A stretch of 35,673 nucleotides of DNA from an uncultured Burkholderiales bacterium (GCA_903896615.1 CAITYM010000151.1:1-35673), one strand, 5' to 3'; shown: positions 8,325-16,359, counted from the stretch's first letter. Numbers and translations are program-made. Notes: generated from the sequence alone by a model not told the origin.

Positions 8325-8418
8325 AAAAATGCAGGCGATGGTGTTTTTACGTCATAAGTTAAATGAAAGGTATTCATCAAATTACAGGAGTATTTAGCAG
8401 CGGTTGTCTTCAAACCCT

Positions 8419-9399
8419 TTATTTAGGAATAATAGATTCAATTCGCTTGGACGCTCCTTTGATCACATCTTTTCCTAGATGTGCGTACCTCTCGACCATA
8501 ACAGTCGAACTCCAGCCCCCCATGACTTGTAACTCATGAGCTGGTGTGCCGTTTTGGCGGTGCCACGAGGCCCAGGTGTGTCTGAGGTCGTGAAATCTAA
8601 AATCACTAATTCCTGCACGTTTAAGTGCGTTGCGCCAAGCCCGCGTATTTAGATTGTCAAGGGGCTTGCCTTTGTAGGTAAAGACTCTTACTGGATGCTT
8701 CCCCAGCTCTCCTTTGAGCGCTTGCATCGCGTCCATATTGAGGTCAACAGCGATTGATTTTTTGGATTTAGAGTCACTCGCTCCAACCCAGGCGTGTTGA
8801 TGCACCAAATCAATATCAGACCATTTGAGTTTTGCAACATTACTCAGCCTCAGCCCAGTTGCCAAATCAAACCTTATGACGGCCAATAAATGCTCGGGTA
8901 GTTCATCTAATAGTCGTTTGGCCTCATCAGGGCTTAAAAAGCGGACCCGTCCGGGGGGTTCTTTAAAAAGCTTTATTTTAGGGACCCTCTCAAGCCACTC
9001 CCAATCATCTTTTGCTTTTATCAAAATCGAGCGTACAAGTGCTAAATACCGGTTGGTGGTTGAAGGCGTTCTAGCGAGTCCGTTTCGAGTCAATACTTTG
9101 GAGCTCGCTTGGCGGACTTGGGTTATCACTTCAGAGTTGATTTGACTTAGTAGGAGCCGACCAAGAAAAGGTTCAAGCCACTCAAGTTTTTTCTTGTCCT
9201 CCCCGTGAGTGGCTTTCATACGGGTCTCCTCCAACCACAAACTTACTGCATCTGTCCAAGTTTTGGAATCCGTTACTTTTGTATTTTGCGCGGGCAGATC
9301 TATATTTGATTTTTCTTCAGTTACTATTTTTCTTTTGCTGGAGGCAAGAAACCTAATCCCCGGTTGGGCTAAGTTGGGTATACCTTTTCTGTTAATCAT
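8419..9399 (-). CDS. Tyrosine-type site-specific integrase
   Basis: This 326-residue protein (from the ATG at 9399) is a phage-type tyrosine recombinase with a SAM-like core-binding domain and a C-terminal catalytic domain. Catalytic residues are all visible: Arg184 in TGLRLSNVAKL, a lysine in DSKSKKSIAV, His270 and Arg273 in FHDLRHTWA, Trp296 in GGWSS (in the position of the second His), and Tyr305 in ERYAHL. An in-frame TTG at 9438 could add 13 residues. No other phage, conjugation or cargo gene is nearby, no tRNA gene abuts it and I found no flanking direct repeats, so it is either a stranded remnant or a resident recombinase. The reading frame is intact. Confidence 0.9.
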   Translation of the reverse strand: MINRKGIPNLAQPGIRFLASSKRKIVTEEKSNIDLPAQNTKVTDSKTWTDAVSLWLEETRMKATHGEDKKKLEWLEPFLGRLLLSQINSEVITQVRQASSKVLTRNGLARTPSTTNRYLALVRSILIKAKDDWEWLERVPKIKLFKEPPGRVRFLSPDEAKRLLDELPEHLLAVIRFDLATGLRLSNVAKLKWSDIDLVHQHAWVGASDSKSKKSIAVDLNMDAMQALKGELGKHPVRVFTYKGKPLDNLNTRAWRNALKRAGISDFRFHDLRHTWASWHRQNGTPAHELQVMGGWSSTVMVERYAHLGKDVIKGASKRIESIIPK

Positions 9400-9485
9400 T
9401 AGGATATTCGTTTCAAAAAAACCAGAATAACAGGGCAAACCCGAAGCTTATAGCTCACTGTGAGTATTAAGCGAACTTAAGCAAA

Positions 9486-9504
9486 ACAACTCCTGTGGAG
9501 TTGT
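9486..9504 (-). terminator. Intrinsic terminator after thiE
   Basis: A perfect 8-bp stem (ACAACTCC at 9486-9493, GGAGTTGT at 9497-9504) has a 3-nt loop. On the minus strand it ends in TTTT just after the stem. It lies about 30 bp beyond the thiE stop and so would end the thiO-thiS-thiG-thiE transcript before the integrase gene. The T run is short. Confidence 0.55.
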
Positions 9505-9534
9505 CATTTATCAAGAAATATCAGAGTGGAGCTT

Positions 9535-10584
9535 TTAAGCTGAGGTTTTAACTAATGAATTTGAGACTATGTAATCGCAGAGCTCTTTGGCCTTGAGTTC
9601 TGGATTGTTATCTTGAACGATGGCTCGGACTACAGCGATAGAGCCAACTCCGGTATTCAGTATGCTTTGGAAATCGTTCTCTGTAATGCCCCCAATCGCG
9701 ACGAGAGGATAGTCCCTCATTAGTTGAGCATACTGCTCAAGTCTGCCCACGCCTTGGGGAGGGGTTTGCATTTTCTTTAAAGTAGTTGGGAAGATTGCAC
9801 CCATTGCTATATAGCTTGGACGTAGAGCTTCCGCGCGGATCATCTCTGAGTACCCATGAGTGCTGAGGCCTAACTTTAATCCACTTGCTCTAAGTTCATC
9901 GAACTCCTCCACTGTTAAAGCTTCTAAGTCCTCTTGTCCCAGGTGAACGCCGTAGGCGCCGTGTTTTAGAGCTAATTTCCAGTGATCGTTGATAAAAAGT
10001 CTGGGGGCGTTTGAGTGATCACCTGTATATGCCTGAACGGCGCGAACCGAACTCTCAATTTCCTTTTCTATAAGAAGAGGATCCTCAGACTTGAAGCGTA
10101 ATTGCAGTGTTGGTGCCCCAGCACCAACCATCCTTTGGATCCAAGCGGCGTCTGGCAACACGGCGTAGAGTCCCAAATTTAGCGGGCAAGGACTAAAGGC
10201 CTGCTTAGACTTAAAGTCTGTGAGCCCAAAGTCAAGTCTCTCAGTTGGCCATGTTGTGAGATCAAAGTCTTGGGTTCTTATCGTTCGTCTAACCCAAGCA
10301 CTTGCAATGAGAAGTGCATCAAGCGGGGGGAATCCAAGCTTGCTGCAGGCGCTCAGCGCACCTTGGTGTAAAGATTTAAATTCAAAAGGAATCGTTGTGA
10401 GTAGTTGTAGGTCAGTTGCTTGAGCAAAACTCTCTAAATTCTCAATCTTTACGCTCAAATTATCCGGGACGCTAGCCATCGCTACTGTTTCAAGAGCGCG
10501 GTGTTTTGCAAGGATTTCTTCCTCAACGACTTTAGCATCCAAGGTAAGGTTCATTACAGGAAGGTTCATTACAGGAAGGTTCAT
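9535..10584 (-). CDS. thiE: Thiamine-phosphate synthase with N-terminal extension
   Basis: The C-terminal 210 residues are a ThiE TIM barrel that joins HMP-pyrophosphate and thiazole phosphate to give thiamine phosphate. Visible pieces are GAPTLQLRFKSED, LFINDHWKLALKHGAYGVHLGQEDL, LGLSTH, YIAMGAIFPTTLKK (the phosphate-binding PT-x-K region) and LVAIGGI. About 135 extra residues precede this domain, with no motif I can name except a helix PPLDALLIASAWVRR; long ThiE forms are, from memory, usual in Burkholderiales. The length, 349, exceeds the usual 210 of stand-alone ThiE. The N terminus starts MNLPVMNLPVMNL because a 15-bp repeat duplicates the start codon; true initiation could be at 10584, 10569 or 10554. 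Last gene of the thiamine operon. Confidence 0.88.
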   Translation of the reverse strand: MNLPVMNLPVMNLTLDAKVVEEEILAKHRALETVAMASVPDNLSVKIENLESFAQATDLQLLTTIPFEFKSLHQGALSACSKLGFPPLDALLIASAWVRRTIRTQDFDLTTWPTERLDFGLTDFKSKQAFSPCPLNLGLYAVLPDAAWIQRMVGAGAPTLQLRFKSEDPLLIEKEIESSVRAVQAYTGDHSNAPRLFINDHWKLALKHGAYGVHLGQEDLEALTVEEFDELRASGLKLGLSTHGYSEMIRAEALRPSYIAMGAIFPTTLKKMQTPPQGVGRLEQYAQLMRDYPLVAIGGITENDFQSILNTGVGSIAVVRAIVQDNNPELKAKELCDYIVSNSLVKTSA

Positions 10585-10605
10585 TCAGTAGGATTCATCA
10601 CAGTA
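10546..10605. repeat. 15-bp tandem repeat over the thiE start codon, 3-4 copies
   Basis: Unit AAGGTTCATTACAGG (plus strand): 10546-10560 and 10561-10575 are identical, 10576-10590 is diverged (AAGGTTCATTCAGTA), and 10591-10605 is a weak fourth copy (GGATTCATCACAGTA). Each of the first three carries an in-frame ATG of thiE on the minus strand; the fourth ATG (10598) is out of frame. No Shine-Dalgarno element is seen before any of them. Confidence 0.85.
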
Positions 10606-10662
10606 GGGTTAATTTGGGGTGGGGCCAAAATTAATAGCTACTCACTGTGCGCAACTTAAACA

Positions 10663-11481
10663 TCACATCTGATGCCAAAACGGAGTGCCTAGAACGGGCG
10701 TACTGGGCTGAGCGTTCTCCTGGGGTTGCATCGCACCTGCAAGGTATGCTGCGCGCCCACATTCAACGGCACCTTGAAACGCTTTGGCCATAGAGACGGG
10801 ATCCTGAGCCAATGCAACCGCGGTATTGAGCAACACCCCGTCATACCCCCACTCCATGACGCAACAAGCGTGGGAGGGCAGTCCCAGTCCTGCATCAATA
10901 ATCATAGGGACTTTAATTCTGTCTCTAAGAGTTTGCAGCGCAAATGGATTGATGGGGCCTTTGCCCGTACCGATGGGCGCAGCCCAAGGCATCACCGCTT
11001 GGCAGCCTACATCGACTAGTTTTTGGCAAAGCACTAAATCATCAGTTGTGTAGGGGAGAACTTTAAAACCCATTGAAATTAATGCCTGAGCAGTGCTGAC
11101 TAAATTCACGGTATCAGGTTGCAAAGTGTAGTCATCCCCAATGAGTTCTAACTTAATCCAGTCTGTCTCAAATATTTCTCTGGCCATCTGAGCAGTAGCA
11201 ACGACCTCTTCCTTGCTGTGACAACCAGCAGTGTTAGGCAGGATAGGAGTGTTTAATTGTTGCAGTAGTTTCCAAAAACTCTTCGAGCCCTCCTTGTCCT
11301 GGGACTGTCTTCTTAGAGAGGCCGTGAGCATGGCAGGCTTTGAGACCTCAACCGCTTTGTGTAAGATTTCAGGGGATGGGTAGCGGGACGTTCCTAAAAG
11401 CAGTCTAGATTGAAAGGTTTCACCGTATAAGGTGATCCTTGAATCTTGGGTACCCGTAGCCTTTGAGTTTGCAGTAGTCAT
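10663..11481 (-). CDS. thiG: Thiazole synthase
   Basis: ThiG makes the thiazole phosphate ring of thiamine from deoxyxylulose 5-phosphate, the ThiS thiocarboxylate and dehydroglycine. This 272-residue protein shows the start of the barrel FQSRLLLGTSRYPSPEIL, the Schiff-base lysine (Lys110) in DWIKLELIGDD, the substrate region VMPWAAPIGTGKGPINP, and the phosphate-binding end MIIDAGLGLPSHACCVMEWGYDGVLLNTAVALAQDP. Length is normal. It follows thiS after 61 bp and precedes thiE, in the common thiO-thiS-thiG-thiE order. Confidence 0.96.
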   Translation of the reverse strand: MTTANSKATGTQDSRITLYGETFQSRLLLGTSRYPSPEILHKAVEVSKPAMLTASLRRQSQDKEGSKSFWKLLQQLNTPILPNTAGCHSKEEVVATAQMAREIFETDWIKLELIGDDYTLQPDTVNLVSTAQALISMGFKVLPYTTDDLVLCQKLVDVGCQAVMPWAAPIGTGKGPINPFALQTLRDRIKVPMIIDAGLGLPSHACCVMEWGYDGVLLNTAVALAQDPVSMAKAFQGAVECGRAAYLAGAMQPQENAQPSTPVLGTPFWHQM

Positions 11482-11542
11482 AATCTAATGTTTGGGCCAG
11501 CTGAAGCTAGCATGTCAGCAAAGCTCAATTATCCACCTGAAA

Positions 11543-11755
11543 TCAACCGCCTGTAATGGGAGAGATGAGCTCGATTTCATCACCAGCTTTGAGGTGAATT
11601 TGTCCGTAAGATGATTTGGGGACAAACTGAGTATTCACCGCAGCAGCAAAGGGTGGCGTTGCTCCGTAGAAGGTTACGGCGTCTTGCAAAGTTGAGTTTG
11701 CCCTAAATTGAAACTCCGCTTGGTTTATCTTGACAGTAATGTGGTCTAAAGTCAT
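11543..11755 (-). CDS. thiS: Sulfur carrier protein ThiS
   Basis: This 70-residue ubiquitin-fold protein ends in the obligatory Gly-Gly (LISPITGG), which is adenylated and thiocarboxylated to deliver sulfur to ThiG. Further family features are the early strand FQFRANSTLQDAVTFYG and AAAVNTQFVPKSSYGQIHLKAGDEIELI. Length is typical (65-72). It sits between thiO and thiG on the same strand. The activating enzyme (ThiF/MoeB type) is not in the window. Confidence 0.95.
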   Translation of the reverse strand: MTLDHITVKINQAEFQFRANSTLQDAVTFYGATPPFAAAVNTQFVPKSSYGQIHLKAGDEIELISPITGG

Positions 11756-11842
11756 TCTCTATTTAAAGTCAGCTTTGATACTTCACGTAACAACGTAGAT
11801 AAGTAATTAATTTTAAGTGAGTTTGCAATGCGCCGAGTTGGT

Positions 11843-12943
11843 TTAATAAGTGCTAAACGACACCTCAAATGAGTTGGCTTTGTCATGACTGCCCTCACAA
11901 ACAAACTCTATCGCTGCATCCACGATAGCTGGTGCAATTAAAAATCCGTGCCTGTATAAACCGTTTATCTGAAGTGAGTGAGGACCGGTCTGCTTAATTG
12001 CGGGTAAATTGTCCGCAAGAGTCGGTCTTGCCTGTGTTGAGATTTCAAGAATTCTTGCCTCTGCAAATCCTGTGTGAACGGTGTACGCAGCGCTTAGAAG
12101 CTCAAGAGTTGACCGCACACTCGCGTTAGAGAGATCCTCGGACTCGATCTCGGTTGCTCCTATGACAAATACATGATTTTCTTTCGGCGCAATGTAGATA
12201 GGATATCTGGGGTGAATGAGTCGCAGGGGTCGAGTGAGGTTTACCTCTGGCGCAAAAAGGCGAATAACTTCACCTCTTACGCCCCTTAAACCGTTCCAAG
12301 AGGGTTTTGCCCCCAGTCCTCTGCAATCAAAAACCCAAGTTTGTGAATCTAAGACGGGGGGTGAAAAATCTTCTGGCGACACGGGGGTATTCCAATAAAA
12401 ATTAACGCCCCTGTCTAAAAGCGTTGTGTGCAAACTCTCCAAGAGTTCTCTGTTATCGAGTTGGCCTTCACCGGGCAAATAAATACCTTGTTGGAATTGT
12501 CCCTGAAGTGCGGGTTCAAGCTTTTGAAGCTCCTCAGTGGAGAGCTCCTTGGGTGCTTGGAGGAAATCCATCAACCCGTGATTTTTGATGAGAGCAGCAC
12601 TAAAGCGTTTGGCCTCATTTGCGTCTTGTCGGTGCCAAAGTATGAGGGTCCCGTTTTTTTGAAAAAATACCGGTTGATTTAGGGTTTGAAGTATTTGGGG
12701 CCAACGCGTCAAACCGTAATGCCCCATCCTCACGACACAAGGCTCGGTAATGACGGACTCAGCGAGTGGGGCCAACATGGCTGCAGCTGCCCGCGCAGCT
12801 GAACCCTCTGCCCCAGAGTCTCCTTTATCAAAGATATCGACTTGGTGCCCTTTGGTCACTAATTCAAGAGCGAGTAGCCTTCCCAATAGGCCTGCCCCTA
12901 AGATAATGCTCTTAGCTCGGTGCACGGTGGAGGTGTTGGGCAA
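11843..12943 (-). CDS. thiO: Glycine oxidase, FAD-dependent
   Basis: This 366-residue flavoprotein of the DAO family oxidises glycine to dehydroglycine (iminoacetate) for the thiazole step. The FAD dinucleotide fold opens with SIILGAGLLGRLLALELVTKGHQVDIFDKG. ARAAAAMLAPLAES follows as the second FAD contact, then FDCRGLGAKPSW. Near the end are TQARPTLADNLPAIKQTG and the late ligand NGLYRHGFLIAPAI. Position at the head of thiS-thiG-thiE supports ThiO over other D-amino acid oxidases. Use of ThiO rather than ThiH points to an oxygen-dependent route. It is divergent from thiD with a very short shared upstream region. Confidence 0.92.
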   Translation of the reverse strand: MPNTSTVHRAKSIILGAGLLGRLLALELVTKGHQVDIFDKGDSGAEGSAARAAAAMLAPLAESVITEPCVVRMGHYGLTRWPQILQTLNQPVFFQKNGTLILWHRQDANEAKRFSAALIKNHGLMDFLQAPKELSTEELQKLEPALQGQFQQGIYLPGEGQLDNRELLESLHTTLLDRGVNFYWNTPVSPEDFSPPVLDSQTWVFDCRGLGAKPSWNGLRGVRGEVIRLFAPEVNLTRPLRLIHPRYPIYIAPKENHVFVIGATEIESEDLSNASVRSTLELLSAAYTVHTGFAEARILEISTQARPTLADNLPAIKQTGPHSLQINGLYRHGFLIAPAIVDAAIEFVCEGSHDKANSFEVSFSTY

Positions 12944-13027
12944 GGTAATGACTTATTTAAGAATATGTAATTTGAATTCTGTAGCGGTCAATTCTAATTG
13001 AACAGTAGATCGTTCATAATACCAAGT

Positions 13028-13975
13028 ATGATTAAACTTACGGGTGAGTCCATGCGGTCTGTGAAGTTAAAGCTGCCTAAGCGTTACCCCCGCGTTTTGA
13101 GTATCGCGGGGTCTGACAGCGGAGGAGGGGCTGGAATTCAGGCAGATATTAAAACCATTTCAGCGTTAGGCTGTTACGCAACCACCGCTATTACCGCGCT
13201 CACTGCACAAAATACGCTTGGGGTTCAGTCTGTATACGCTGTACCGTGCTCTTTTTTAGAGATGCAAATTAAAGCTGTGCTTGATGATATCGGGACAGAC
13301 AGTGTAAAAGTAGGCATGTTCGCAAGTTTAGAGAATTTAGAGCTCATCACTGAACTCTTGGCCCATCATATGGTCAAGCATGTCGTATTTGATCCCGTCA
13401 TGATGTCCTCCACGGGCGAGTCACTTGTGTCAGGTCAGTTTGAAGATATGAATTTTGACTCTACAAGTGAGCGCGCTGAGCACTTTAGGGAGGAAATAAG
13501 AGGGGCGGTCATCTCACTTATGCGAGTTACCTCCATATTCACGCCAAATTTAGTTGAGACCTCATTCCTGTTGGGAAGAGAGGTAAGGACGAGCCTTGAT
13601 ATGAAAGAGGCAGCAACTTCTTTTATCGAACTCGGGGCCAATGCGGTGCTCATTAAGGGGGGACATCTCAAGGACGCTGGTCAAGTACCGAGTTCCAAGG
13701 TCACAGATGTTTTTATGGACCGAAGTCTTACCGCCTTTCTCATGGAGTCAAAGCGGATTGAAAGCGCTAACCTTCACGGAACAGGATGCACTTTATCAAG
13801 TGCAATTGCGGCTTATCTCGCAACTGGCTTAGAGCTGCAAAAAGCAGTTGAATTGGGCCGCATGTATTTAATTCAAGCCATCAAAGCCGGGTCAAATGCA
13901 GAATTTGAGGGCTCGGGTCCATTGAATCACGGCTTTGCTCCCTTGCCGTTAGCGGCAAAGTCAGTTAATGAATGA
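13028..13975 (+). CDS. thiD: Hydroxymethylpyrimidine/phosphomethylpyrimidine kinase
   Basis: ThiD phosphorylates HMP and HMP-phosphate for thiamine synthesis. The ribokinase-like fold shows VLSIAGSDSGGGAGIQADIKT near the N terminus, GCYATTAITALTAQNT, VKVGMFAS, VFDPVMMSSTGESL, and the anion-hole/catalytic motif HGTGCTLSSAIAAYLA. It is longer than the usual 260-270 residues because of an insert of about 30 residues after the VFDPVM strand (FEDMNFDSTSERAEHFREEI). Starts at 13028 (315 residues) or 13052 are possible, the latter with GGGTGAG just upstream; an in-frame TTG lies at 12998. Its end carries four AATG units. Divergent from thiO. Confidence 0.92.
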   Translation: MIKLTGESMRSVKLKLPKRYPRVLSIAGSDSGGGAGIQADIKTISALGCYATTAITALTAQNTLGVQSVYAVPCSFLEMQIKAVLDDIGTDSVKVGMFASLENLELITELLAHHMVKHVVFDPVMMSSTGESLVSGQFEDMNFDSTSERAEHFREEIRGAVISLMRVTSIFTPNLVETSFLLGREVRTSLDMKEAATSFIELGANAVLIKGGHLKDAGQVPSSKVTDVFMDRSLTAFLMESKRIESANLHGTGCTLSSAIAAYLATGLELQKAVELGRMYLIQAIKAGSNAEFEGSGPLNHGFAPLPLAAKSVNE

Positions 13976-14045
13976 ATGAATGAAGTCCTGGGGCTCTAAA
14001 TTCTCGGTGAGAAGCTCGAATGTAAATCCAGTTAATTGAAATTAA

Positions 14046-14642
14046 TTAGATGTTTTTGTAATCAGTTGCTTTATCTGAGCCCGATTCAGCAAACATTTGC
14101 CTTTGCAGTTCACTTAGTAAAGTTTGCTCGTTAATGCCGATGTTGATGAGTCCCATTTGATGCTCGACCATAAACTCATTTTTAAAACTGTTTTCTAAAA
14201 AAGCAATGAGTGAATCAAAATATCCATTGGTATTGAGCAGACCTATAGGTTTGTTGTGGTAACCCAGTTGTTTCCAAGTCCAGGTTTCAAAGAACTCTTC
14301 AAATGTGCCTATTCCTCCGGGCAACGCTAAAAATGCATTTGCATGTTCAGCCATTATTCGTTTGCGGTCATGCATGGTCTTAACAATGATCAGTTCATCA
14401 CATTCATGTCTAGCCCACTCTCTAATGACCATTGATTCCGGAATGACACCGATGACTCGAGCTCCAGCCTCCTGAGCGGACTTGGCAATTAAACCCATTA
14501 AGCCATTGTTGCCACCCCCGTATACAAGTTGCGCGCCGTGTTCCCCAAGCCAGTGACCAACGCTTACGGCGGTTTTTGCAAACACGTCACTGTTTCCCAT
14601 TCGGGAGCCACAGTAAACACATAGTGATAGTTTTGATGTCAT
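14046..14642 (-). CDS. LOG family protein (TIGR00730), nucleoside monophosphate phosphoribohydrolase
   Basis: This 198-residue protein is a member of the Lonely Guy/TIGR00730 family. In plants and some bacteria these enzymes split cytokinin riboside monophosphates or other nucleoside monophosphates into base plus ribose phosphate. The diagnostic motif PGGIGTFEEFFETWTWKQLG is intact. The N terminus shows the Rossmann-like LCVYCGSRMGN, then LVYGGGNNGLMG and VIGVIPESM, followed by HDRKRIMAEHANAFLALPGG. Length is normal. Single gene, convergent with thiD. The natural substrate in this organism is not known. Confidence 0.93.
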   Translation of the reverse strand: MTSKLSLCVYCGSRMGNSDVFAKTAVSVGHWLGEHGAQLVYGGGNNGLMGLIAKSAQEAGARVIGVIPESMVIREWARHECDELIIVKTMHDRKRIMAEHANAFLALPGGIGTFEEFFETWTWKQLGYHNKPIGLLNTNGYFDSLIAFLENSFKNEFMVEHQMGLINIGINEQTLLSELQRQMFAESGSDKATDYKNI

Positions 14643-14760
14643 AGTCAGTGAGTGGGGTGTGGTAACAGTGAGCTTAATTTATCACACAGTTAATAAGTAA
14701 AAAAATAAACTATAACAAAAATTGGGCAAAGTACTTGGTTGAAAGTAAAAACAAAAATAT

Positions 14761-14787
14761 TGCGGTTGTTGCGGTTGTTGCGGTTGC
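14761..14787. repeat. 9-bp tandem repeat, three copies
   Basis: TGCGGTTGT at 14761-14769 and 14770-14778, then TGCGGTTGC at 14779-14787. It lies in the gap upstream of the LOG gene, about 20 bp before a second microsatellite. Confidence 0.9.
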
Positions 14788-14807
14788 CCGCTCGTATTCG
14801 CAATCAC

Positions 14808-14831
14808 TTTCGATTTCGATTTCGATTTCGA
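14808..14831. repeat. 6-bp tandem repeat (TTTCGA), four copies
   Basis: Four perfect TTTCGA units, continued by a partial TTTT. Such hexamer runs expand and shrink by slippage; located outside coding sequence, so any effect would be on expression. Confidence 0.9.
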
Positions 14832-15061
14832 TTTTGCATGCGATCAAGTATTCAAGAATTGTGAGGGAAAAACTGAATCAAAACAGTGGATCACCACGGT
14901 GGGTAACACAATAAACCTCAAACGCCAATTAGTGCTGCGTAAGCGCAGGGCTGGTAGAAAAAAATGATGATGGCTACAAGGGTTGGTGGAAAAACAGGCC
15001 GCAGCTTGATTGGAAGTGCTCGTGCTCCACTGCTAGCCCATTAATAAACGCTGCAATGAAC

Positions 15062-15604
15062 TTATTTTAAGTTGATATCTAATAAAACAAGTTGTGTTTG
15101 GGCCCATTTGTCATGCCAAAATTGTTTAGTAGGATTTAGCTTTGAACTAAGCCCCCAAACGGTTACCCAAAGAATCAAAATTCCAAAGGATGTGAGTCCA
15201 TGCAGCTCTAACAGATTACAAAATGCAAGAGGGGGGACAAACCAAATCCAACAAAGTAAATACCGAAAACTGGCCTGCTGCGTAGAAATGGATGAACCTT
15301 GTAAATTGGTAATGCGAATTCTCCAAGTCTTCATGGCCAAGGTTTGACCGTGTCGCCAAAACCAAATGAAGTAGATACCAAAGACCATAAAGATGAAGGC
15401 CTGTAAGGGGTGTCTGTTGTCCATTGCATTCCTCGTTTGGCTTAGTGTGCTAAACAAGTACCCGGCGATAAAAACAACCCCAAATAGGAGCACTCCTTCG
15501 TATATCCAACAGGCCATCCTTCTCTTAAGGCTTGGAACCAAGACTTGGAGTTGGCTAGAGGGTTCGTTATCTGTGGGCGAGGGTTGGTGTGCTCGGGACA
15601 ACAT
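15062..15604 (-). CDS. RDD family membrane protein
   Basis: This 180-residue inner-membrane protein begins, after a polar N terminus, with the RDD-like stretch SLKRRMACWIYEGVLLFGVVFIAGYL. A second segment (FIFMVFGIYFIWFWRHGQTLAMKTWRIRI) carries the typical GQTLAMKTWRIR signature, and two more segments follow. The canonical Arg-Asp-Asp has become Arg...Glu (RRMACWIYE). Function of RDD proteins is largely unknown; some affect ion or solute tolerance. Its ATG overlaps the stop of the DUF3106 gene as TAATG, so it is coupled to the sigma-factor operon as the last gene. Confidence 0.9.
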   Translation of the reverse strand: MLSRAHQPSPTDNEPSSQLQVLVPSLKRRMACWIYEGVLLFGVVFIAGYLFSTLSQTRNAMDNRHPLQAFIFMVFGIYFIWFWRHGQTLAMKTWRIRITNLQGSSISTQQASFRYLLCWIWFVPPLAFCNLLELHGLTSFGILILWVTVWGLSSKLNPTKQFWHDKWAQTQLVLLDINLK

Positions 15605-16344
15605 TACTTTTTAATTTGCCCCGCAGACTTATCCGAGCTTATTGACTTAGGAAGCGCTAGGAGCGTGTGGGTCGATATTTGGGAAACATCAATCCTAGGT
15701 AAATGTGAGGCGGATTGCATTGATGCAAGTCCTGGTGTGATAGTGAGCAAAGCTTTGTTAGTTGGTTTAGCGGCAATTGCAGCACCTTTGGGCAGTGGCT
15801 GAGCAGCGTCCAAGAGCTTTTGTTTGGCATCAGGCTCTAGGGCTTGATAGGCCTCCCATTTAACTCTTTTTTGGTCCTCACTAAGTTTGTTGACCTCTGC
15901 AAAGTTAAGTCGCGCTACAGCACGCTCTTGGTTTGACAGTGATACCCAGTCGTTCATTCGACTTTGCAAACGACTTTGTTCGTCCTGTCCCATTAGCATA
16001 TAGTTTTTAGAGATAACCAACCACTTTTGCTTTTGAAAGTCGCTCATTTTGGCCCACAGCTTTTGCAGTGGCGCCAGGGCAATTCTTTGATCTTCACTTA
16101 GATCTTGCCAAGAGGGGTGATTCTCTAACTTACTTGGGTTAGTTGGCTTGTTTTGAGAGTTCTCAGCAGCAGTTTTTAGATCAGTCTTATTGGCTGAGCC
16201 GGTGTTTGTTGCGGATAAGCTTGATGCATTTCCCTGGGGTAGTGGGGTTTTGTCCGGGCTAGTTTGAGCAAAAGCACCTAAGTGAATAGCCGTCATTACC
16301 CATATCTGGCTGACTAGGGAAAGGTTTAGAACTTTTGCGCGCAA
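15604..16344 (-). CDS. DUF3106 domain exported protein
   Basis: A signal peptide (MRAKVLNLSLVSQIWVMTAIHLGAFAQ) is followed by a low-complexity linker rich in Ser, Thr and Asn (28-75). A DUF3106 region of about 110 residues follows, with WQDLSEDQRIALAPLQKLWAKM, WLVISKNYMLM, RLQSRMNDWVSLSNQER and WEAYQALEPDAKQKLL, i.e. helical repeats with spaced Trp and Leu. The family is a periplasmic protein of unknown function found next to ECF sigma factors in Burkholderiales. The start is a TTG at 16344; the next ATG (residue 17) would destroy the signal peptide. It begins 15 bp after the DUF3619 gene stop. Confidence 0.85.
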   Translation of the reverse strand: MRAKVLNLSLVSQIWVMTAIHLGAFAQTSPDKTPLPQGNASSLSATNTGSANKTDLKTAAENSQNKPTNPSKLENHPSWQDLSEDQRIALAPLQKLWAKMSDFQKQKWLVISKNYMLMGQDEQSRLQSRMNDWVSLSNQERAVARLNFAEVNKLSEDQKRVKWEAYQALEPDAKQKLLDAAQPLPKGAAIAAKPTNKALLTITPGLASMQSASHLPRIDVSQISTHTLLALPKSISSDKSAGQIKK

Positions 16345-16359
16345 TTTAAGAGAACCTAT

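Larger units (their letters stand above)
14643..15061. other. 419-bp intergenic region with two short tandem repeats
   Basis: No supported gene. It contains a 9-bp repeat, a 6-bp repeat (both listed separately) and a plus-strand open frame 14964-15044 coding for 26 residues (MMMATRVGGKTGRSLIGSAR...). The opposite strand of the same stretch (15040-14918) is open for 40 residues with a hydrophobic end (PTLVAIIIFFYQP) but has no ATG, GTG or TTG. Neither has a ribosome site. The region should hold the promoter of the LOG gene. Confidence 0.6.

Noticed and set aside
12944..13027. TPP riboswitch between thiO and thiD
   Set aside because: The shared gap is far too short for the aptamer in either direction, and the conserved CUGAGA element was not seen. 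Regulation of these thiamine genes is not evident from sequence.
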